DNA from: Arthrobacter sp. Soil736
GTDB taxonomy: Bacteria; Actinomycetota; Actinomycetes; Actinomycetales; Micrococcaceae
Reading direction: 5' to 3'
Length of the DNA: 64,000 nt
NCBI RefSeq assembly: GCF_001428005.1
Contig: NZ_LMSB01000034.1
Span: forward strand, 125,793-189,792
The notes beneath the pieces were generated by a model that searched no databases, was not told where the DNA came from, and worked only from the letters and a program-made list of their open reading frames with translations. Shown here piece by piece: positions 8,992 through 17,566 of this stretch. The translations under genes were made by a program, and so were the position numbers. Each line of letters begins with the position of its first letter. Within the stretch, counting starts at the first letter, position 1.

Positions 8992-9810
8992 ATGAGCACC
9001 GCACCAGACGCGCAGCTGGAACGCTGGCGCCGCTTCCGCAGCAGCCGCAACACCGCCCTCGCTGCGGACTACGGCTGGCTGACGCTCACGTCGTTCCAGT
9101 GGCTGGAAAGCCAGCCGTCCGCCGTCGACCTCGCGCCCGGCTTGTGGTCAACGGACGGCACGACGGCGGCGCTCACCGCCGCGGCCTCGGACGGGCTCAC
9201 ACTGGTGGAAACGGGAGAGCCCGTGGACGGCACCGTCACGGCGCAGCTCGCCGACGAGGAATCCCTGATGTGGGTGCAGTTCGGCGGCGGGGACGGCAAG
9301 CAGGTGGTGGTGGAGCTGGCCATGCGGGCCGACAAATACGCCATCCGCACCCGTGACTCGAAATCGCCGGTGTTCACCGAGTTCGACGGCGTGCCCACCT
9401 TTGATTACCGCCCCGACCTGGTGGTTGAGGCACGGTTCGAGGCGTTTGCCGAGCCGGAGGACGTTCCGATCGCAACCGCGAACCCGCTGGTGGACGGCGT
9501 GCACCGGAGTGTCGGCGAGCTGGTGTTCCGGCTGCCCGGGAAGGACCACGAGTACCGGCTTCACGCCGAAGAAGAGAAGCTCGGAGCGCTGACCGTCACG
9601 TTCCACGACGAATCCAACGGCGACACCACGGACGAGTGGCGGAAGGTCTCCACGGCCCGGCCCAGGCCAGACGGGACCGTGATCCTGGACTTCAACCGCG
9701 CCATCAACTATCCCAGCGCCTTCACGCCGTACGGCACGTGCCCCATGCCGGTGAAGAACAACAGCCTGGACGCCCGGATCGAAGCCGGCGAAAAGCAGCC
9801 CGCCTTCTGA
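8992..9810 (+). CDS. DUF1684 family protein
   Basis: A 272-residue soluble protein with a clear GGAGG site before its ATG. The C-terminal signature DFNRAINYPSAFTPYGTCPMPVKNN followed by IEAGEK (residues about 232-268) is characteristic of DUF1684, whose function I do not know to be established. The N-terminal part starts with ERWRRFRSSRNTAL and WLTLTSFQWLE, also typical. There is no signal peptide. It stands alone between ppc and the family B repeats. Confidence 0.85.
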   Translation: MSTAPDAQLERWRRFRSSRNTALAADYGWLTLTSFQWLESQPSAVDLAPGLWSTDGTTAALTAAASDGLTLVETGEPVDGTVTAQLADEESLMWVQFGGGDGKQVVVELAMRADKYAIRTRDSKSPVFTEFDGVPTFDYRPDLVVEARFEAFAEPEDVPIATANPLVDGVHRSVGELVFRLPGKDHEYRLHAEEEKLGALTVTFHDESNGDTTDEWRKVSTARPRPDGTVILDFNRAINYPSAFTPYGTCPMPVKNNSLDARIEAGEKQPAF

Positions 9811-9926
9811 GCGCGAACGAACACTTAAGCCCCGCCCCCTCAGCGCGAACGGACACTTCAGCCCCACCCCCCGGCGCGAACGAACACTTCAGCCCCACCC
9901 CGGGGGCCTCAAGTGTTCGTTCGCGC
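9811..9926. repeat. Family B repeat cluster, copy 2
   Basis: Three direct units of GCGCGAACG(A/G)ACACTT(A/C)A at 9811, 9843 and 9874, then one inverted unit at 9911-9926. Any of the three can pair with the inverted arm. It fills the gap between the convergent DUF1684 and acyl-CoA dehydrogenase genes. Confidence 0.85.
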
Positions 9927-9950
9927 TGGTGCCGGGCCGGAAACGAAAGC

Positions 9951-11159
9951 TCAGACGATCGCGGACACCCCGGTGACGGCGCGGCCCACGATGAGCGTGT
10001 TGATCTCGTAGGAGCCCTCGTACGTGTAGATGGCCTCGGCGTCGGCGAAGATCTTGGCCATCCGGTAGTCCGTGACGATCCCGTTGCCGCCCAGCAGGGA
10101 CCGGCCCATGGCCACGGTTTCGCGCATCCGGGCCGAGGTGTAGGACTTGGCCAGGGCCACCTGCGCCATGTCCGCCGCGCCACGGTCCTGCAGCTGCGCG
10201 ATCCGCACCATCATGCCCATGCTCGCCACGGCGTTGCCCAGCATGGTGACCAGCTGCTGCTGGATGAGCTGGAACTTCGCGAGCGGACGGCCGAACTGCT
10301 GGCGCTCGACGGCGTACTGCCGGGCGACGTCGAACGCGGCCAACTGCTGCCCCACCGCCTGCCACGCCACCATGATCCGGGACCCGCGGAGCAGGGCGTT
10401 GGTGTCCTCGAAGCCGTTGATTCCGGCAAACCGGTCGGCCTCAGGAACGCGGACGTCCTCGAACACGATGTCCGCGTTCTGCACCGTGCGCAGCGCAATC
10501 TTGTTCTCGATCCGGCGCCGGCTCACTCCCGGCAGGCCGGCATCCACAATAAAGCCGCGGATGGCGCCGTCGGCCTCGTCCCTCGCCCACACCAGCATGT
10601 AGTCGCAGAACGTCCCGTTACCTATCCAGCGTTTGGCGCCGTTGAGCACCCAGCAGTCGCCGCCGCCGTCGGCAGCTCCCGTCAGGCCCGACACCCGGCG
10701 TGCCCGGGTTTCCATACCGCCGGCGACGTCGGAGCCGTGCCCGGGCTCGGTCAGGGCGAAGGCGCCGGTGGTCCGCAGGTTCGAAGCGTCATCCAGCAGG
10801 CGGTTCCGCTGCTCCTCCGAGCCGAATTCGTAGAGGGACTCCACGAAGAGGTCGTGATGGACCAGGAAGAACGTGGCGATCGAGGTGTCCACGCGCGTCA
10901 TTTCCGCGATCACCAGGCCGGCAAACAGGTGGCTGTAGCCGCGCTGGGCCGGCGTGCTCAGCTCCAGGGCCGCGAGCTTCGGCAGGATGTGCGCGGGGAA
11001 CTCGGCCCTGTTCCACCACTCCCCCGCGTACGGTGCGATCTCCGCTGCCAGGAATTCCCGCAGCTCCTGGAGTTTCCGCTGCTCGCTGACGCTGAGCAGT
11101 GCCTCATAGTCGAAGAAGTCGGCCGTGGGAAGGGCCTCAACCCCGGTTGCCTGCGTCAT
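9951..11159 (-). CDS. Acyl-CoA dehydrogenase family protein
   Basis: A 402-residue flavoprotein that should oxidise an acyl-CoA to its enoyl-CoA. FAD/substrate motifs [14 protein letters not shown] and [14 protein letters not shown] are in the middle domain; [10 protein letters not shown] near the end carries the likely catalytic base Glu381, in the position used by the glutaryl-CoA dehydrogenase/ACX4-like branch. Unlike glutaryl-CoA dehydrogenase, nothing in the sequence settles the acid substrate. Its ATG overlaps the stop of the upstream SDR gene by 4 nt, so the two form a coupled beta-oxidation-like operon. Confidence 0.88.
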   Translation of the reverse strand: MTQATGVEALPTADFFDYEALLSVSEQRKLQELREFLAAEIAPYAGEWWNRAEFPAHILPKLAALELSTPAQRGYSHLFAGLVIAEMTRVDTSIATFFLVHHDLFVESLYEFGSEEQRNRLLDDASNLRTTGAFALTEPGHGSDVAGGMETRARRVSGLTGAADGGGDCWVLNGAKRWIGNGTFCDYMLVWARDEADGAIRGFIVDAGLPGVSRRRIENKIALRTVQNADIVFEDVRVPEADRFAGINGFEDTNALLRGSRIMVAWQAVGQQLAAFDVARQYAVERQQFGRPLAKFQLIQQQLVTMLGNAVASMGMMVRIAQLQDRGAADMAQVALAKSYTSARMRETVAMGRSLLGGNGIVTDYRMAKIFADAEAIYTYEGSYEINTLIVGRAVTGVSAIV

Positions 11160-11989
11160 TTCGGGCCCATTCGGATGGCGCCGTCAAGGCGGATGGTTTC
11201 GCCGTTGAGCATGGCGTTGTCCACGATGTGCGCGGCGAGGTTGGCGTACTCGGCCGGCCGGCCCAGGCGGGACGGATGCGGCACCTGCTTCCCCAGCGAC
11301 TCCTGGGCTTCCTGCGGCAGGCCGGCCATCATGGGCGTCTCGAAGATGCCCGGCGCGATGGTCACCACGCGGATCAGCGAGCGGGCCAGTTCGCGGGCCA
11401 GCGGCAGCGTCATGGCCGCCACCGCACCCTTCGAAGCGGCATAGGCCGGCTGGCCGATCTGGCCGTCGAACGCGGCGACGGAGGCCGTGTTGATGATGAC
11501 GCCCCGCTCCTCCCCGCCCAGTTCCGTGACTGCGGGTTCCGTTGCGGCCATCGCCGCGGCCGCCAGCCTGATGACGTTGAAGGTGCCCACCAGGTTGATC
11601 TGGATCACGCGGTTGAAGGTTTCAAGCGGCAGGACGCCGTCGCGCCCCAGGACCTTCCCCGGTGTGGCCACGCCGGCGCAGTTCACCACGATCCGCAGCG
11701 GACCCAATTCTGCCGCGGCGTCGACGGCGGCCTGCACCTGCTGCTCGTTCGTCACGTCGGCGGGAACAAAGACCGCCGTGTTGCCACCGGCCGTGCCGGC
11801 CTGCCCGCCTCTGCCGGCCTCCCCGCCGGCGCTGCTCGCGTTCAGTTCGTCGGCGTAGGCGGCTCCGGCCGAGGACCCCAGATCCGCGAGGACGACGGAT
11901 GCGCCGGCGTCGAACAGCCGCCGGGCCGTGGCAGCGCCCAGGCCGGACGCCCCGCCCGTGATCAGCGCGACGGAACCCTTGATGTCCAT
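11156..11989 (-). CDS. SDR-family 3-hydroxyacyl-CoA dehydrogenase-like oxidoreductase
   Basis: A 277-residue short-chain dehydrogenase. The cofactor loop [10 protein letters not shown] is at residues 11-20, the NCAG motif at 103-106, and the catalytic Ser170, Tyr183 and Lys187 in the expected spacing. The acidic residue at the end of the second strand (LADLG) favours NAD. The [22 protein letters not shown] pattern resembles the type-2 hydroxyacyl-CoA dehydrogenase (HSD17B10-like) group. A strong AAGGAGGA site precedes ATG 11989. About 20 residues near 52-70 ([18 protein letters not shown]) form a glycine-rich insertion. First gene of the operon with the acyl-CoA dehydrogenase. Confidence 0.88.
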   Translation of the reverse strand: MDIKGSVALITGGASGLGAATARRLFDAGASVVLADLGSSAGAAYADELNASSAGGEAGRGGQAGTAGGNTAVFVPADVTNEQQVQAAVDAAAELGPLRIVVNCAGVATPGKVLGRDGVLPLETFNRVIQINLVGTFNVIRLAAAAMAATEPAVTELGGEERGVIINTASVAAFDGQIGQPAYAASKGAVAAMTLPLARELARSLIRVVTIAPGIFETPMMAGLPQEAQESLGKQVPHPSRLGRPAEYANLAAHIVDNAMLNGETIRLDGAIRMGPK

Positions 11990-12025
11990 ACATCCTCCTT
12001 GATGTGGAACCGGCCACCGGCCGCG

Positions 12026-12049
12026 AACATTAGTTAGTGAATGTTAACT
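12026..12049. promoter_or_regulatory. Operator candidate in the SDR / GH76 divergent promoter
   Basis: AACATT (12026-12031) and AATGTT (12040-12045) form an inverted repeat, overlapped by AGTTA/TAACT. It is the only AT-rich symmetric stretch in the 119-bp divergent gap and lies 37 bp upstream of the SDR start. A TetR-type regulator of the acyl-CoA operon is plausible but not encoded next to it. Confidence 0.4.
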
Positions 12050-12108
12050 GAAAGTGCATCCGGGCGCACCCCTGCCCTGCAGTTGCGGCCATTCGCTAGG
12101 CTGGCCAC

Positions 12109-13407
12109 ATGACGCAGCCCGACGCGGAGCCCACCCGCCCAGCGACGGCGCACCAGGACCAGACTGGACCTGACGCCGCCGCTGACGCCGCCGCCGCGGC
12201 GGACTGGGCAGTTCGCGCCAACGAGGCCGCCCGCTCGGTCACCAGCCTGTTCGGCCAGCGGCTGCTCTTCCTGCCCGGGACCCACATCGCCGCCATCACC
12301 CGGCCCTCCGGCCGCCTGAAAAACCTCGCCCGCCCATGGCACTACTGGTGGCAGGCACACTATGTGGACTGCCTCGTGGACACCGGCCGCCGCGAACTCG
12401 GGACTACCGGGCAGCCGCCGGCGAAGTACGACGGCGAACACCGCCCCAGCGCGGGCCGGCTCGCTTCGCGGCTGGTCACCGGCATCCGGCTGCGCAACTT
12501 CCTGACGTACGTCAACAGCTACTACGACGACATGGCTTGGCTGGCGCTGGCCACTCTTCGGCTGGAGCAACTGGCGGAGGAGAGCCGCAGGCCAAGCCGC
12601 CGGCGCGATGGCCGCATCCGAAAGAGCCTGACGCTGCAGTTCGATTCGGCCTCCACGGACGACCTCGGCGGAGGCACGTTCTGGAGCACGAAGAGGGACT
12701 TCAAGAACACCCCCGCCACGGCACCGGTGGCGCTCTACTACGCACGCACGGGCAACCCGGCCAAGGCACAGGCCCTGCTGGACTGGCTCGACGCCAGGCT
12801 TTTCGATCCCGGCCGGGGCCTCTACCTGGACGGACTCCGGATCAACGCGGCGGGCGAGGCGGTCCTGGTGGACGCCATCTACACCTACAACCAGGGCCCG
12901 GTCCTCGGCGCCCTGCTGGAACTCGGCGGCACCGCCAACCTGGCGCGGGCGGCGGAAGTGGTGGACGCGGTGGCGCGGCACCTCACCGTCCCCGGGGCGG
13001 GCACATCAGACACCGGCGGAACAGAGTCCGGCACAACGGACACCGACACGTCCCGCTCCGCCGCCCTCCGCTGTGACGGAACGGGCGACGGCGGCCTGTT
13101 CACGGGGATTCTGGCGCGCTACCTGGCACTCGCCGCCCGCGACGGACGCCTGCCGGAGGCGACCCGCACCACCGCCGCGCAACTGGTCACGGAGACCGCC
13201 GAGGCGTTCTGGGCGGGGCGGCGAAGCATTTCCCCGGACGAGGCCCTGGCGAAACACGGCCGGCAGGACAGCCTGATCTTCTCGTCCGAGCCGGCACTGC
13301 CCGCGAGCTCGACCTATCCGCCGGGCACCGCCGTCGAACTTTCCACCCAGCTCCAGGCGTGGATGACGCTCGAAGCGGCGGCGGCGATCGCCGCCGGACC
13401 GCACTAG
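12109..13407 (+). CDS. GH76-family (alpha-1,6-mannanase-like) glycoside hydrolase
   Basis: A 432-residue protein with the adjacent aspartate pair of GH76 in NSYYDDMAW (Asp140-Asp141), plus WSTKRDFKNTPATAPVALYYARTG and IYTYNQGPVLGAL, typical of this (alpha/alpha)6 barrel family. Known members cleave alpha-1,6-mannan. There is no signal peptide; the first 35 residues are alanine/aspartate-rich, so it is predicted cytoplasmic, odd for a mannanase and consistent with action on imported oligosaccharide. A short variable loop (TSDTGGTESGTTDTDTS, around residue 300) is low-complexity. It stands alone. Confidence 0.78.
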   Translation: MTQPDAEPTRPATAHQDQTGPDAAADAAAAADWAVRANEAARSVTSLFGQRLLFLPGTHIAAITRPSGRLKNLARPWHYWWQAHYVDCLVDTGRRELGTTGQPPAKYDGEHRPSAGRLASRLVTGIRLRNFLTYVNSYYDDMAWLALATLRLEQLAEESRRPSRRRDGRIRKSLTLQFDSASTDDLGGGTFWSTKRDFKNTPATAPVALYYARTGNPAKAQALLDWLDARLFDPGRGLYLDGLRINAAGEAVLVDAIYTYNQGPVLGALLELGGTANLARAAEVVDAVARHLTVPGAGTSDTGGTESGTTDTDTSRSAALRCDGTGDGGLFTGILARYLALAARDGRLPEATRTTAAQLVTETAEAFWAGRRSISPDEALAKHGRQDSLIFSSEPALPASSTYPPGTAVELSTQLQAWMTLEAAAAIAAGPH

Positions 13408-13520
13408 CCCCCGCCGGAACCAACCCGCCGGCACCAACCCGCCGGAGCCGCCCGAACGGCCGTCTGCCAGCCGGCCCACCCCCGGGGCCCAATTACGGCA
13501 CGCAATAGTTACGTAATTGA

Positions 13521-13536
13521 TGTGATCCTCGTCACT
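13521..13536. promoter_or_regulatory. Crp/GlxR-like binding site upstream of the iron transporter
   Basis: TGTGATCCTCGTCACT matches the TGTGA-N6-TCACA consensus of Crp/GlxR regulators in 9 of 10 conserved positions. It is 23 bp upstream of the iron box. The consensus is established for actinobacterial Crp homologues; binding here is inferred. Confidence 0.5.
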
Positions 13537-13559
13537 TAAGGGCCCTGCGGCTTGGATGC

Positions 13560-13578
13560 TTAGGTTTGGCTAACCTAC
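13560..13578. promoter_or_regulatory. DtxR/IdeR iron box
   Basis: TTAGGTTTGGCTAACCTAC is close to the 19-bp DtxR/IdeR consensus TTAGGTTAGGCTAACCTAA (17 of 19 positions). It precedes the iron ABC operon by 80 bp, so iron-replete repression by a DtxR-type protein is expected. Confidence 0.85.
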
Positions 13579-13586
13579 AGTTTTCG

Positions 13587-13605
13587 AAGTGAGCTTCACC
13601 TAACT
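13587..13605. promoter_or_regulatory. Second, weaker iron-box-like site
   Basis: On the minus strand this reads AGTTAGGTGAAGCTCACTT, keeping the TTAGGT half and the central GCT of the iron-box consensus (about 12 of 19). Spaced 27 bp from the strong box, it may allow binding of a second DtxR dimer. Confidence 0.4.
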
Positions 13606-13658
13606 TCCCCAGCTCACCAGGACCCCGGTCCACCAGACTTTTGCAGAAAGAAGCCCCG

Positions 13659-14705
13659 ATGAAGATCCGCAACAACGCGCTGGCCGGCATCGCGCTCGCA
13701 GCCACCGCGGCCCTCGGCCTATCGGCCTGCGGCGGCTCCCCCGCCCCCGCCGGCTCCGGCTCCGCAGCAGCCACCAACGGCGAGATCACGGTCTACAACG
13801 CCCAGCACGAAAGCCTCACCCAGGAATGGGTAGACGCGTTCACCAAGGAAACCGGCATCAAGGTCACCCTGCGCCAGGGCGACGACACCGAGATGTCCAA
13901 CCAGATCGTCCAGGAAGGCCAGGCCTCCCCGGCGGACGTCTTCCTCACGGAGAACTCCCCCGCAATGGCGCAGGTGGAGAACGCCGGACTGTTCGCTGAC
14001 GTGGACAAGGACACTGTCGCCCAGGTTCCCGAAGCGTTCCGTCCGAGCACCAACAAGTGGACCGGCATCGCCGCCCGCTCCACCGTCCTTGTCTACGACA
14101 AGACCAAGCTGACCGAAGACAAGCTGCCCAAGTCCATGCTGGACCTGGCCAAGCCGGAGTGGAAGGGCAAGTGGGCGGCCTCGCCGTCCGGCGCCGACTT
14201 CCAGGCGATCGTTGCCGCCCTTGTCGAGCTCAAGGGCGACGCTGCAGCCGACGAGTGGCTCAAGGCCATGAAGGACAACGCCAAGGTCTACAAGGGCAAC
14301 AGCACGGCCATGAAGGCCGTCAACGCCGGCGAGGTCGACTCGGCCCTGATCTACCACTATTACTACTTCGGCGACCAGGCCAAGACCGGCGAGAACTCCA
14401 AGAACGTCAGCCAGTACTACTTCAAGAACCAGGACCCGGGCGCTTTCCTCTCGGTCTCCGGCGGCGGCGTGCTGAAGTCCTCCAAGAACGCTGACAAGGC
14501 CCAGGCCTTCCTGAAGTTCATCACGGGCAAGAAGGGCCAGGAGGTCCTGCAGAAGGGCACCTCCTTCGAGTACGCCATCGCCTCCGAGGTCCCGGCCAAC
14601 GAGAAGCTGGTCCCCATCAAGGACCTCCAGGCCCCCACGGTGGACCCGGCCAAGCTGAACTCCCAGAAGGTCACCGAGCTGATGACCAAGGCAGGACTGC
14701 TGTAA
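13659..14705 (+). CDS. Ferric-iron ABC transporter substrate-binding lipoprotein (FbpA-like)
   Basis: A 348-residue exported lipoprotein starting MKIRNNALAG. The lipobox LSAC gives an acylated Cys24 after a short signal peptide. The mature part follows the FbpA/FutA class: ITVYNAQHESLTQEWVDAF at its start, DVFLTENSP, and the tandem tyrosines IYHYYYFGDQ that in this class ligate Fe(III). It captures iron outside the membrane and passes it to the following permease. An iron box lies upstream. ATG 13659 is chosen over an in-frame start 6 codons earlier because the signal peptide begins here. First gene of a three-gene operon. Confidence 0.93.
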   Translation: MKIRNNALAGIALAATAALGLSACGGSPAPAGSGSAAATNGEITVYNAQHESLTQEWVDAFTKETGIKVTLRQGDDTEMSNQIVQEGQASPADVFLTENSPAMAQVENAGLFADVDKDTVAQVPEAFRPSTNKWTGIAARSTVLVYDKTKLTEDKLPKSMLDLAKPEWKGKWAASPSGADFQAIVAALVELKGDAAADEWLKAMKDNAKVYKGNSTAMKAVNAGEVDSALIYHYYYFGDQAKTGENSKNVSQYYFKNQDPGAFLSVSGGGVLKSSKNADKAQAFLKFITGKKGQEVLQKGTSFEYAIASEVPANEKLVPIKDLQAPTVDPAKLNSQKVTELMTKAGLL

Positions 14706-14709
14706 TTCA

Positions 14710-16302
14710 GTGACCACTGATCTATCGGCGCCGGAAATTTCCGGAAGCACGACGACGGCGGGCCGGGGCAAGCGCCCCCGCCCGCCTTTCGGCGTATCCG
14801 CCATAGCCGTCCTCGCAGTGCTGATCGCACTGTTCTCCCTTGTCCCGCTGGGATACGTCGCCTTCATGACGGCCGCAACCGGCTGGGACACGGCGGCGGC
14901 GCTGATCTTCCGGCCGCGCGTCGGCGAGCTGCTGCTGAACACGGTTCTGCTGATCGTGATCACCGTGCCGCTGTGCCTGGTCCTGGGCGTGGGCGGCGCC
15001 TGGCTCGTGGAGCGGACCACGCTTCGCGGCCACAAGATCTGGGCTGTGCTCCTCGCGGCTCCACTGGCCATTCCCGCCTTCGTGAACAGCTATGCGTGGG
15101 TGTCGGCCGTGCCGTCGCTCGAGGGCCTGTCCTCGGGCGTGCTGATCGCCACGCTGTCCTACTTCCCGCTCGTCTACATCCCGGCCGCAGCGACCCTCAG
15201 CCGGCTCGATCCCGCGGTGGAACAGTCCGCGGCATCGCTGGGGCTCGGCGCCTGGCGGGCCTTCTTCCGCGTGGTTCTGCCGCAGCTGCGGATCGCCATG
15301 ACCGGCGGCGCCCTTCTCGTGTCCCTGCACCTGCTCGCCGAGTACGGCGCCTTCGCCATGATCCGGTTCGACACCTTCACGACAGCGATCATGGTGCAGT
15401 ACCGGTCAACGTTCAACGGCACTGCCGGAAACATGCTGGCCAGCGTGCTCGTGTTCTTCTGCCTCATCCTGCTGCTGGCCGAGGTCCGGAGCCGGGGCAA
15501 CGCGCGGTACGCCAGGGTGGGCTCGGGCGCCCAGGCCAAGGCGCTTACGCTTCCGCTGCATCTCTACCAGCTCCCAGCCCAGCTGTTCCTGCTTGCGCTC
15601 ACCGCATTGGCGTTCGGGCTTCCGCTAGTCTTTGTGCTGCGCTGGATCATCGCGGGCGGGGCGGACATCTGGACCGCCGACGAATTCATCCCCGCCCTGC
15701 TGCAGACCCTCGGCTACGGCCTGGCCGGCGCCGTGGTCACCACCATTGTCGCGTTCCCCATGGCGTATCTCGCCGTGCGGCACGCCAGCTGGTTCAGCAA
15801 GGCGCTGGAGCTGTCCAACTACGTCACGAGCTCGATGCCCGGAATCGTGGTGGGCCTCGCCTTCGTCACCGTCAGCATCCGGCTGGTCCCCGGCGTGTAC
15901 CAGACCTCCGGGGTCCTGATCGCGGCCTATGTGCTCCTGTTCCTGCCGCGGGCCCTGGTGAACATCCGTGCCGGGCTGGCGCAGGCACCGAAGGAGCTGG
16001 ACGAGGCGGCGCAGGCCCTGGGCAGTCCGCCGCTGCTGGCCTTCCTCCGCGTCACGCTGCGGCTCACGGCCCCGGCCGCGGCGGGCGGCGCGGCGCTCGT
16101 CTTCCTTGCCATCGCCAACGAGCTCACCGCAACGCTGCTCCTCTCCCCCAACGGCACAAAAACGCTTGCCACGGAATTCTGGAGCAAGAGCAGCGAAATC
16201 GACTACGCCGGCGCCGCGCCCTATGCCCTGCTGATGATCGTGATCTCGGCACCCATGACCTATTTGCTCTTCCAGCAGTCCAAGAAAGTAGCGGGACAGT
16301 GA
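14710..16302 (+). CDS. Ferric-iron ABC transporter permease (FbpB-like)
   Basis: A 530-residue membrane protein with about 12 hydrophobic segments in two homologous halves, each carrying an EAA-type loop (SAASLGLGAWRAFFRVVLPQ in the first, AAQALGSPPLLAFLRVTLR in the second). This fused double permease is the normal form in Fbp/Sfu iron importers. GTG 14710 starts 4 nt after the upstream stop. Its stop overlaps the GTG of the ATPase gene by 4 nt (GTGA), implying coupled translation. Confidence 0.92.
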   Translation: MTTDLSAPEISGSTTTAGRGKRPRPPFGVSAIAVLAVLIALFSLVPLGYVAFMTAATGWDTAAALIFRPRVGELLLNTVLLIVITVPLCLVLGVGGAWLVERTTLRGHKIWAVLLAAPLAIPAFVNSYAWVSAVPSLEGLSSGVLIATLSYFPLVYIPAAATLSRLDPAVEQSAASLGLGAWRAFFRVVLPQLRIAMTGGALLVSLHLLAEYGAFAMIRFDTFTTAIMVQYRSTFNGTAGNMLASVLVFFCLILLLAEVRSRGNARYARVGSGAQAKALTLPLHLYQLPAQLFLLALTALAFGLPLVFVLRWIIAGGADIWTADEFIPALLQTLGYGLAGAVVTTIVAFPMAYLAVRHASWFSKALELSNYVTSSMPGIVVGLAFVTVSIRLVPGVYQTSGVLIAAYVLLFLPRALVNIRAGLAQAPKELDEAAQALGSPPLLAFLRVTLRLTAPAAAGGAALVFLAIANELTATLLLSPNGTKTLATEFWSKSSEIDYAGAAPYALLMIVISAPMTYLLFQQSKKVAGQ

Positions 16303-17462
16303 CCGAACAATCCCCGTCCAGGCTCCCGGAACCACGGGTCTCAGCCTCCGTGGCGCCCAGCACCAACAGCCACCTGGAGATCGACTCGGTCACCAAGGAC
16401 TTCGGTTCCCAGGCCGTCCTCAAGGGCGTCAACCTGTCCGTGGCCAAGGGCGGGACCACCGCCATCGTGGGTCCCTCCGGTTCCGGCAAGACCACGCTGC
16501 TGCGCCTGATCGCCGGCTTCGAGCACCCCGGCACCGGCACCATCCTGCTGAACGGCAACCCGGTGGCCGGCAACGGCGTGTGGAAGCCTGCGCACAAGCG
16601 CCACGTCGGATACGTGGCCCAGGACGGCGCCCTGTTCCCGCACCTGACCGTAGGCCAGAACATCGCCTTCGGGCTCAGCGCCGGAAAGCTCGACGGCGGC
16701 CGCCGCGCGGTCTTGGCCCGCGTCAACGAACTGCTGGAAATGGTCTCCCTGGACACCGCCATGGCCAAGCGGCGCCCGCACCAGCTGTCCGGCGGCCAGC
16801 AGCAGCGGGTGGCCCTGGCCCGTGCCCTGGCCCGTGAGCCCGAACTCATGCTCCTGGACGAGCCGTTTTCCGCCCTGGACGCCGGACTGAGGGTCGCCAC
16901 CCGCCGGGCGGTGGCCAAGGTCCTCAACGAGGCCGGCGTGACCACCATCCTGGTGACCCACGACCAGGCGGAGGCCCTGTCCTTCGCCGACCAGGTCGCC
17001 GTCATGCGCGGCGGCAAGCTGGCGCAGATCGGCAACCCGTTCGTCGTCTACACGCGTCCGGCGGACCGTGCCACTGCCGAATTCCTGGGCGACGCCGTGA
17101 TCCTCGACGCCTGGATGGAGGGCTCCCTGGCCACGTGCTCCCTCGGCGGCATCCCCGTCCGGCGCCCGCCGGCCCAGGGCCGCGTCCAGCTGATGCTCCG
17201 CCCCGAACAGATCCGCATCGCCGAGGACGGGCCCATCCGCGGCGTGGTGGTGGACACCGACTACTTCGGCCCCGAGACCACCGTGCGACTGAAGCTCGCC
17301 GTGCCGCCGAAACTCGCCGGAGTCATGAAGGACCACCGCTACCCCGGCGGCGGCGAAGTGATCACCATCCGGCACTGGAACGCGTCCATCGCCCAGCCCG
17401 GCACCGAACTGTGCCTGCGCGTGGTGGGCGAAGCGGTGGCGTTCCCGATCGACGCCGACTGA
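16299..17462 (+). CDS. Ferric-iron ABC transporter ATPase (FbpC-like)
   Basis: A 387-residue ABC ATPase. Walker A GPSGSGKTT at about 58-66, signature LSGGQQQR at 163-170, Walker B LMLLDEPF at 183-190 and the switch histidine in LVTHDQAEA. The C-terminal third is a TOBE-like regulatory domain (LRPEQIRI). The GTG start at 16299 overlaps the permease stop; the reading frame is open far upstream but that part is a shadow of the permease gene. It powers iron import by the two preceding products. Confidence 0.92.
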   Translation: MTEQSPSRLPEPRVSASVAPSTNSHLEIDSVTKDFGSQAVLKGVNLSVAKGGTTAIVGPSGSGKTTLLRLIAGFEHPGTGTILLNGNPVAGNGVWKPAHKRHVGYVAQDGALFPHLTVGQNIAFGLSAGKLDGGRRAVLARVNELLEMVSLDTAMAKRRPHQLSGGQQQRVALARALAREPELMLLDEPFSALDAGLRVATRRAVAKVLNEAGVTTILVTHDQAEALSFADQVAVMRGGKLAQIGNPFVVYTRPADRATAEFLGDAVILDAWMEGSLATCSLGGIPVRRPPAQGRVQLMLRPEQIRIAEDGPIRGVVVDTDYFGPETTVRLKLAVPPKLAGVMKDHRYPGGGEVITIRHWNASIAQPGTELCLRVVGEAVAFPIDAD

Positions 17463-17467
17463 GCCGT

Positions 17468-17538
17468 CCGCTGACTGAGCCTGTCGAAATCCCGGCGACC
17501 GGCCCCGTTCCGCTGACTGAGCCTGTCGAAATCCCGGC
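17468..17538. repeat. Two direct copies of a 29-bp unit
   Basis: CCGCTGACTGAGCCTGTCGA plus AATCCCGGC occurs at 17468-17496 and again at 17510-17538. It lies between the iron ATPase stop and the debranching-enzyme start. TGAGCCTGTCGAAA-type units are familiar to me as intergenic repeats in Arthrobacter; no role is known to me. Confidence 0.8.
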
Positions 17539-17566
17539 CTCCCGGCGTCCCGCGTAGGCTGGGCGC

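Noticed and set aside
9636-11444. A 602-residue open frame running across the end of the DUF1684 gene and antisense to the acyl-CoA dehydrogenase
   Set aside because: Crosses a repeat cluster and the end of another gene, has no domain, and is explained by GC bias of the true genes.
14973-16298. N-terminal extension of the iron ATPase frame
   Set aside because: This part overlaps the permease gene in another frame; the ABC domain starts after GTG 16299, which overlaps the permease stop as is typical in operons.
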